A stretch of 64,000 nt of DNA. Source: Amphiura filiformis (Eukaryota > Echinodermata > Ophiuroidea > Amphilepidida > Amphiuridae). A model generated the notes under the pieces. That model saw nothing but the letters and a program-made list of their open reading frames with translations. It had not been told where the DNA came from and made no database searches. The translations under genes were made by a program, and so were the position numbers. Position 1 is the stretch's first letter, and each line of letters starts with the position of its first letter. Positions 36,701 through 45,700 of this stretch are shown piece after piece. The stretch lies in the NCBI RefSeq assembly GCF_039555335.1, contig NC_092637.1, positions 40,140,526 through 40,204,525 of the forward strand, written 5' to 3'.

Positions 36701-39700
36701 GACGTTGGCAATGGCAATGACATATAAAAAGTCAATTGAGAAATGTATAAGTAAGTGTCTTAACTTACAGTACAATGATACAATTTTATGATTAATGGCA
36801 TTATTATAATGTGAATACAATAAATTTATGAGTATAAAGAAATCAAGTAATCTTTATAACTGAAGAATTAGGAGACAAGGCAATTTTGATATCATCGGGG
36901 ATGGCATTCCAGAGCAATGGACCTTGCCTTCTAATGGTATTTCTAGCCAAATCATATTTGAATATTGCAGGACGAAACAAACTCGATGAACGAGTGGAAT
37001 AATTGTGGATGGTCATATTTTTAACAAAATAATTGGCACAATTACAAGGCATGTTGTTAATACTGAAATTATACATAAAGCTTTGATAAGTTTATGAATA
37101 TCAAAAATATTCAAGGTATTTAGCTGGGAAAATAAATAATACATGATAGGGAATAACGATATACGGACAAATCTACTTAACTTTCAATTACCTTGACAAT
37201 TCACTCCATACCAATCTGGATGACATTGTCCACCTGCACATTCCCCCGTATCCTTAAGACAAGTCACACCATCAGCACAATGACATTCCGATCTGCAATT
37301 GGCTCCATAGAAATCATCTTCGCATTCTATACAAACAAACATCATTTTAACACTTAAAAAGTAAAAAGGACATTTAGAAAGAATTCGTACCATTTGGTTA
37401 CAATTATGTATATGGTAAAAATATCCAAAAGTCCATATTTTTAATGAAGTAAAGAAAATGACCTCCTGCACTCAAAACGAATAAAGGGTAAACAATGAAA
37501 AACGTAGTTGTACCTTCATTACAGTCGATTCCTTTAAAGCCTGCAGCACATGAGCATCCATATGGGTGTGGCAAGCACAAAAGTACTCCTTGGCATCCAT
37601 AAGTGTGATCGTCAGTCCCTGAGCAACGCAATTGTCCATCTTGTCCCAATTTGTTTCTTCCATGAACTATGCGATACAAAACACCATTTAATATTAACGC
37701 AGACACAAAGTGTGATTGGATGTCCCTGAGCAACGCTACGGTCCATCTTGTCCCCATTTATTTCTTCCAATAACTATGCGATACAAAACACCATTTAATA
37801 TTAACGCAGACACAAAGTGTGATTGGATGTCCCTGAGCAACGCTACGGTCCATCTTGTCCCCATTTATTTCTTCCAATAACTATGCGATACAAAACACCA
37901 TTTAATATTAACGCAGACACAAAGTGTGATTTGATGTCCCTGAGCAACGCAATTGTCCATCTTGTCCCCATTTATTTCTTCCAATAACTATGCGACACAA
38001 TACACAATTTAATAAAGCAATCTAAAACAATTAACCCCGGGGGGTCACTCCCATTGTGGCGTGTACACCATCCGCGATAATAAAAACGCGTAAAAAGGGT
38101 AGTTTTTCGTGGGTATGTTTAGGGTGTCAAAAACATGAAATATTGGAAAAAAGGGTAGCAAAATTGCAATTGCTAATACGCGGAAATGAAATTTAGGGTA
38201 TGAAATTTGATGCAAGGAATAAAATCCCTGTTTAGGGTGTGAAAACACCTGTTTATGGTATTGTTTTATCCAAGGGTTAAATCCTTGTTTAGGGTGCTTT
38301 TCAAAAGTTGATTATCGCGGATGGTGTACAGGCCACAATGGGAGTGACCCCCCGGGCAATTAACACACCCTAAAAACATTTCCAAAGTAGTGAAAGTCCA
38401 CAGCTATTAAATTTAAGAAACTTAAGGGGCTGTGCAATAATTATGAGCACTGGGGGAGGGTAAAATGGGGTGGGGGTGACAAGAGTTTTTTGGCAAGCCA
38501 AAAAGGAGGGGGAGCAACAATTTTTAGAAAGCCGAAAGGGATGGGGGAAGCGATGTTGGCACCTTTTAAATAAAGTGCTCTAAAAAGGCTTAGAAAAACG
38601 GAGGTAAGTAGGCCTATGCAAATTTTTCTGCTTGCTACGTTAGCATTATATTACTGCGCCACTAAAGTATCCTTACACTTAGAAAAAAAGTTATATTTTT
38701 AACAATCATATTTGGTTAAATTAATATTTTAATCATGCACATTTTGACATATTTTGTTATTTTTTCCCTAAATATTGCACATTTTAACTAGCAATTTCTT
38801 CAACACTGTAAGCTGGCTAACAACAGTAGTAATCTTTATTTAATGAGGGAGCCTCGGGAGGGGCATGTGGGGTACATCTGTTGACATCGTGAGCCGTAAG
38901 GGACCTGTGGGCTACATCTGGTTATCTGTTTGTAAGATAATTAGCATAATAATACATGTTAACTGGGCATTGATTCTAAGCCCGGGGGTCACTCCCATTC
39001 TGGCCTGTACACCATCCGCGATAATAAAAACGCGTTAAAAGGGTAGTTTTTCGTGGGTAGGCACGATACGCGCGTATCGTGTTTAGGGTATCAAAAACAT
39101 GAAAAATTGGAGAAAAAAAAGGGGGTAGCAAAATTGCAATTGCTAATACGCGGAAATTAAATTTAGGGTATGAAATTTGATGCAAGGAATAAAAGCCCTG
39201 TTTAGGGTGTGAAAACAGGCGGGTGTTACCTGTTTATAGGGTATCGTTTTAGCCAAGGGATAAATCCTTGTTTAGGGTGTTTTTCAAAGGTTGATCATCA
39301 GGGATGGTGTACAGGCCACAATGGGAGTGACCCCCTGGAATTCTAAGCCAGAGTGTATGCCGTTTGAATTTGTAATTTTACCTATTTGACAAAATACGCC
39401 ACTGAATCCCGGTGCGCAGATACATTCACCAGATCGTTCATCACATATTCCTCCATTGTAGCAGCGTGAACATGTAAATTGACAACTAACACCCCATCTA
39501 TCAGTTTCACATGCTAAAGAATAGTAATAAAGTGTATACATATTACTGCATAAAGGAATATGTGACCGTACAGCACGAATGAGCCGTAAATGTCCTCAAT
39601 TGTATTCTGAGTTACAGTGTAAAATGGGCATGAAGGTCATATTCATAGGTATTTCAATTTGGTGCTAGGTGTATCTCATTAAATGAGGTACACGTAGCAC

Positions 39701-42700
39701 CAAATTGAGGTACCTATGAATACGACCTTCATGCCCATTTTACACTGTAACTCAGAATACAATTGAGGACATTTACGGCTCATTCGTGCTGTACGGTCAC
39801 ATATTTAGAACATGTGCAAATCACAGTAAACGACAGGTAATTAATCTTAATATGTCAATTTGTAGAGAAAGGTTATGATTGATTTTTAACTGTGCATCAA
39901 TGGTTTTCTCAGATAGTATTTTAATATTATACAAATGCTGTTTAAAATTAGATAGAAGAAAGTGCTACATTTTGCATTTAGTGCTCAGAACATGTGCAAC
40001 ATCTTCTGAAAACTAGCTATATGAATTTATCATTCTGTTGCAGCAGATATAACAAAAAGCAACAACAAGCACAAAACGTTTTCTGTACATTATTCGCAAA
40101 AGGTTAGAAAAGGTTACCAGAACACGTTTAAATGTGGGTTATATAAAAGGTATATTAAGGGTATTCAAAATATTTTTTTTAATTTACTGCAAAAGGTATA
40201 TCAGTTCGGCAATCGCTCCGCAAAATATTCTACGTAATGTTATTTCAGTGTTGTTAAAATTTTTGCCAAAAATGTTGGCAAATGATCGGGGTGAATTTTG
40301 GTGGGAAACGGGCTCCTTACCCCTTTCTTATTCTTTGACTTCCCGATTTTCTCTGTCATTTTTTTAAATGTCAGGTGCACTCGTTTGAATGGCCATTCCC
40401 TAACTGTATATTTAAATGCCTTTTTATCCGACATTATCTTATTTTTAGTTTGTTAAAGTCACATTTTGTTTAAAGCGGTAATCAGATTTCATCCCAATAA
40501 GCACCCGCAAAGAGCACCCGGTTCTGACTCCAGCTTTGCGGTGCAAAAACCGCTCTAGTTTGACTAGAACTAATCGTCGAATTCGCTCCATTGGAGCCCA
40601 ATTTATAGGTCACCAATGGTTGTTTTTAAGTTTTCAAGTCATGGATAATCCATAATAAAATGTGCTTTCACTTCCTCTTTACGCGCCATTACGATTCAAA
40701 ATGTGACAAATTATTATAACTGGAATAGTTTTATTGTGAAATTTACCATATCCCTGAATTTACAAAGCATACCTCTAACGATCAGTTGGAAAATGGCATG
40801 TTGACCATTAGTTCGTTTTCCAGCTTCATGGCACTCATAGAAACCTGCATCGTCAACGGTAACACTGGGGATTGTAACGCTCGTGACGTCATCCCAATTT
40901 GGACGGTTTCCGATTCCATTATATTGCACATTATTGTGCCACCATCTGAGAGCAGACTTGGTTGTGTCCATTGTGAAGGTTACTGACTCACCAATGCTTA
41001 CTGTTTGAGAAATATGCTGTGGTGTGACATCACCTATGCGAGAGGGAAGAAATAGTCCACATTTCCAATATCACGTATTAATCAAACATAAACACATACA
41101 TCACATATCAAACTGCAAAACCGAGTTACCGGAATATTGTCCTTTTATTTTTTAGTATTAATTCATTTAGTTTGAAAATCATCAAACTGAACCAAAATCT
41201 GCCTTACATAAACCCGAATCACGTACATTAATAAAATTCGTGACTGAATGTCTTTTTAACATTAAAAGTAATTGTCAAATATGCCCATCCGCCCCGCCAT
41301 CCGCTAAGTTTGGCAACCTCAGGACCATTTTATATGCAGACATTACACTTAAAGACGACAGCAGTTCTCTAGAATTTTAAAATCATCATGTTTTAACTAT
41401 GTAACATTGGACGAATCAGGAAATATTTAACCGATGATACCACTGAAGTAGTTCACGCATTTGTCACATCACTCCTGGAAAATAATCGCCAACTCTATGT
41501 TATATGGACTTCCGGAGATTGAAATTAAGCAGCTCTAAAGCTTACAAAATTTTGCTGACTGTATATTGTTACTCTGACTAAGCCAAGTAAACAAATTACG
41601 CCGGGTTAAAGGAATAGCATTGGCTACATAATATAAGGCAGGATTGTGCCTCTCATACGACGACTAAACACTCCAAGTAAGCTCCAATATAGAAGGGTCC
41701 AGCCGGGCAAGAAAGCAAGGGTAACGGACTGTCTCTAACAGTAACGTTAAAGTAATTTGACACCACAGAATATATATTCTACTTTCATAATTAATGTTTT
41801 CAACTTTTACCCTTTAATCTCCCTCATACTAAGGGGAAAAAACCCTTTTCGGTACACGCATGTGTTCACTTTAAAACTTAACTGACCCCCATAGCCATGT
41901 TGTTGCTTGCTTGAGAAATGTAAAGATATATTTTCACATGTTAACTCCAAGAGAAAGGTGTGAAAAACGTTCTTTTCTTTAAGAGATTGATTGATTGGTT
42001 GGTTGATGTTTTCAAAACTGAGAGTTTACTTCATATTCTTCTTCCATTCTAAACTACAATGCAGCACATTATGTGTATTGCCCCATTGAGCGTGTTTATA
42101 GTGGTGTACGGTATTTATACGGTATCCTTATACGCATATGGGATTAGGATAGAATGTGACCAACTTTCCTGATGTGACTTATCCGGTATCTCGGCTGTTT
42201 ATAGTGGCAATCAATAGCGCTATTCTGAATCCGAGGTGATTGAACTCATCGTGTTCGAGGTCACCGCAATGCAATGTGGGAGACACAAATATGGAGCCAG
42301 TTTCAAATAGTTTGCCGTCGAAACGATACCGGCCATTTTTTAAAACATTATTGCTACAGTACCGTACTATATTTTTAGTTGATGTGTTATTGCAGTGACA
42401 AATTTGAACTCAGATAGTTATATTACCCTGCTCCACTTCCTTGAATAACGGTATCGTTAATCCCTGTCTGTTTATAGTGGCCGTATACGGAATGAATATA
42501 CTGCAATATCCATCGATATCGAAGGATATTAGTTCCGTATAATAAGTGCGGCAAATAACGCTATTGGTCTGTTTATAGTGGCGACCAATACCGTATAAGA
42601 TGTACTTATACCCTAAATACCGGATAATCTGGCTCACTATAAACAGGCTCATTGGTACAGCCCAAAAATGTGTCTGTTTATATATTATACCAATTATCTC

Positions 42701-45700
42701 AGTGACGCGTGAACAGATTTTGATGATTTGTGTACCATGAAGAAACGTCACGGTTCTTGAATCTACCAAACATTTTTGATTCTTAGTCAGTGGGAGTGGT
42801 CTAGTTCGAAGACACATAATCTGATTGGACAATCGCATGATTTCGGGTGCCGTCTATCAGGCCGTAGACGATCCCACGTCATCATGAGCGTTGATAACGC
42901 GTAACACGCTTGTAGATGTATGCGTATGTATGCGTAGGCTAGTGCGGACTACGCGATTGCTCTAGCAGTACGCGCAGAATACGTGAAGCTGTAAACAAGT
43001 TTCGTTCATTTTATAATAAGGGGAGTTTTTATGACGGTAACTTAGTTTTTTGCTTTAAAAAATAGTTTACAGTTATCAAAATAATATTTCACTGACTAAG
43101 AATGAGAATAAACGACAGGAATTTTTATTTTGCCTATCCTCTACCTATGATAGACGACAGGCAGGTCCAATATTTTTATCGTAGTGGATGCAATATTTAC
43201 AGACTCAAAATATTGGACCTGCCTGTCGTCTATCACACGGTAGAGGATAGTAAAAACAAAAATTCCTATCGTTTATTCTCTAATTTTACTGCCGACATTT
43301 TATGTTATGTCCCCCAATCCACTAGCAAACTGAAGTACTGATCAGTGTGCGTTTTCTTTCTGTAACTACTGAGTTTCACTGACCCGTCTGGTTTTCTTTC
43401 TGAAAGAAGCCATCTGGATACGCCGAAAAGGAAAACACACTCTAAACAAGGACGAGGGGGCCTACTCACTCAACAACATCTTTGACTAACTCACGGTCAC
43501 CACGCCCTCTATAGTGGCTCCTGCCGCCTATAAAAGGAAGCAGTCAGAGGTGATGAGTTGCCAGTCTGACGAAACCACTAGTTTAGTGGTGAAACGTCAC
43601 TGACTAAAAATGTGAGTTTTAACACCTTCATTTCTATTGGATTCGCATAAAAAGAATCATGTTAACAACAAAAAAGTCAATTGTCATATTTCTGTAGGAT
43701 GCGTAGTTCAGGAATTATGACGTCAAATAGATCAAAGGTCAAATTTTAAAAATGCTTCAATTCGCCCAAAACTCAAATCATTGCTCTCATGATCCAGACA
43801 AGTAATAATTTCATAATTTGCGTGATTTTTGAACTTCTTATTGTCAGGTACGCATTTGATTTTTTTTGCATCCATTAAATATAGGGTACCTGCAGGTAAT
43901 ATGGGACCATTAAGGACGTTTAGCTTATTTGCATAAAAACTAAAGAAGATATGCCCACAAGAGATTGTTATGATGAACAACCTGTCCTTTAAGATTAATA
44001 AAACAGGCAATGTTACCTTGTTTTTATGTTTGTTTGGACGCTATGACGTCAAAATGACGTCATCGTCAAACAGTGTCCCATATTACCTGCATGTGCAGGT
44101 AATATGGGACACTGTGTTATCTCTATGGTGAAAATCAAAAGTTCAGAAAATCACTCTTTTGTTCTAAAAACATTTTTGTTACATGATTTTGAATGTTAAA
44201 TGCAACTTTCAACAAGCAAATTCAATTTTCTAAATAGTTTTGCTTTTCGCATTGACAATGCACACAATTTCCTATGTGTCCCATATTACCTGCACCCATT
44301 CAGTTGAAAATCACAGAAAATAATCATTTATAAAAGGAAAGTGCCACTTGTCAGTGGAATTTTACCTGCTGATAAGCTTAACCCATCACCTAAAGATCAT
44401 AAAAAATGACAAATGCCCCCTCAGTACCAGAGTTTTTGGATACACAATCATAAAATGTGACGTCATTGATTTTATATCAGGCCAAAAAAACGACATAATT
44501 TTTTGGGCAATTTCACTCTTTTTGGCATTGATTTCCAAGAGTTTGATACACAGACTCCAAAACTGCATTTCTAGAAGCACAATTGATGTCTCTAAACACT
44601 TAACAAATCAACTTAAAGTGTTTACCTTCTCTAAGCTACTTTTTGTTAAAATGAAAACAGGTGTCCCATATTACCTGCTGTCCCATATTACCTGCACCTA
44701 CCCCTAGGGCATGCACAGGTTGACATTTGATCCATTTGTTCCATCAGAAAATGGGATGATCAATATGTGTAAGTGAGGTTTTCATGTTTCTTTTGTCTAA
44801 TGAATAATTTGAAACAATCTGAGACAAATTTTGGACGAATCGGAGCATTTTCAAAATTTGAATATAATGTAAAAGGTCGTTGACCTTTGATCTATTTGAC
44901 GTCTTAATCCCTGAACTATGCATCCTACAGAAATATAACGATTGACTTTTTTGTTCCTAATGATGATAGGAAGAGTTTGAGGTATCACACAGCAAGATTA
45001 AAGCACCCATAAGATTTCACATCATTATGACTTTTGATCTAAGCTGGTGACCATACAAAATATATGAGATTTTGAAAACAGGTACTTTTACATTCCTATA
45101 CACCTATACAAAGTATCTAAACCTATTTCCAGCTTTTTAACCACAATGTTTAGCAAATTTCTATAACAGCAAGCTATGGAGTACCGCTACCTGTCTACCT
45201 GTACAAAGGTATAGGAAGAGTTGTCGAAAGTATAGCTGAAATATTTAATCTCTCGATAATTTAATTAATACCGTAGAATACAAGTATATATAAAGCTTCT
45301 AAATGAGGTTTTTGTTTTTGGCACCTTCCACAAAAACATTCAAGTAGATTGGTCTGACAATAATACACGTTTGAAAATCCACCTGTACTAGTAGTTCCTC
45401 AAACTCCAAATAATGGTGTGTTTTTTGTGGGTGTGCAAAATACCCTTATTCATTATGCTTAAAGACGGAATTCTACGGTATTCTAAAATAACAGTTTAAT
45501 TTGTACACCTACTGTTTTCAGCCATGATAATCGTATTAATTCGTTCAGTTGCACCATTTTTGTCAGCTTGACAGTAAAAAGCACCAACTCTACCTACGCC
45601 ACCTGCGCTTGGCATATAGAGACGTGATGATATGCCTATATAGGATCCAGTAGGTAATCCATTCCCTGTCCCTGTGTCCAGTGTGCGTCCAAATGATATC

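Noticed and set aside
37722-38010. Extra EGF exons upstream of EGF module 2
   Set aside because: These are 107-bp tandem copies of the exon's first part only; their frames end within the exon piece.
37615-38010. CRISPR-like array
   Set aside because: Four directly adjacent 107-bp units with no unique spacers, in an animal genome: a tandem repeat, not CRISPR.
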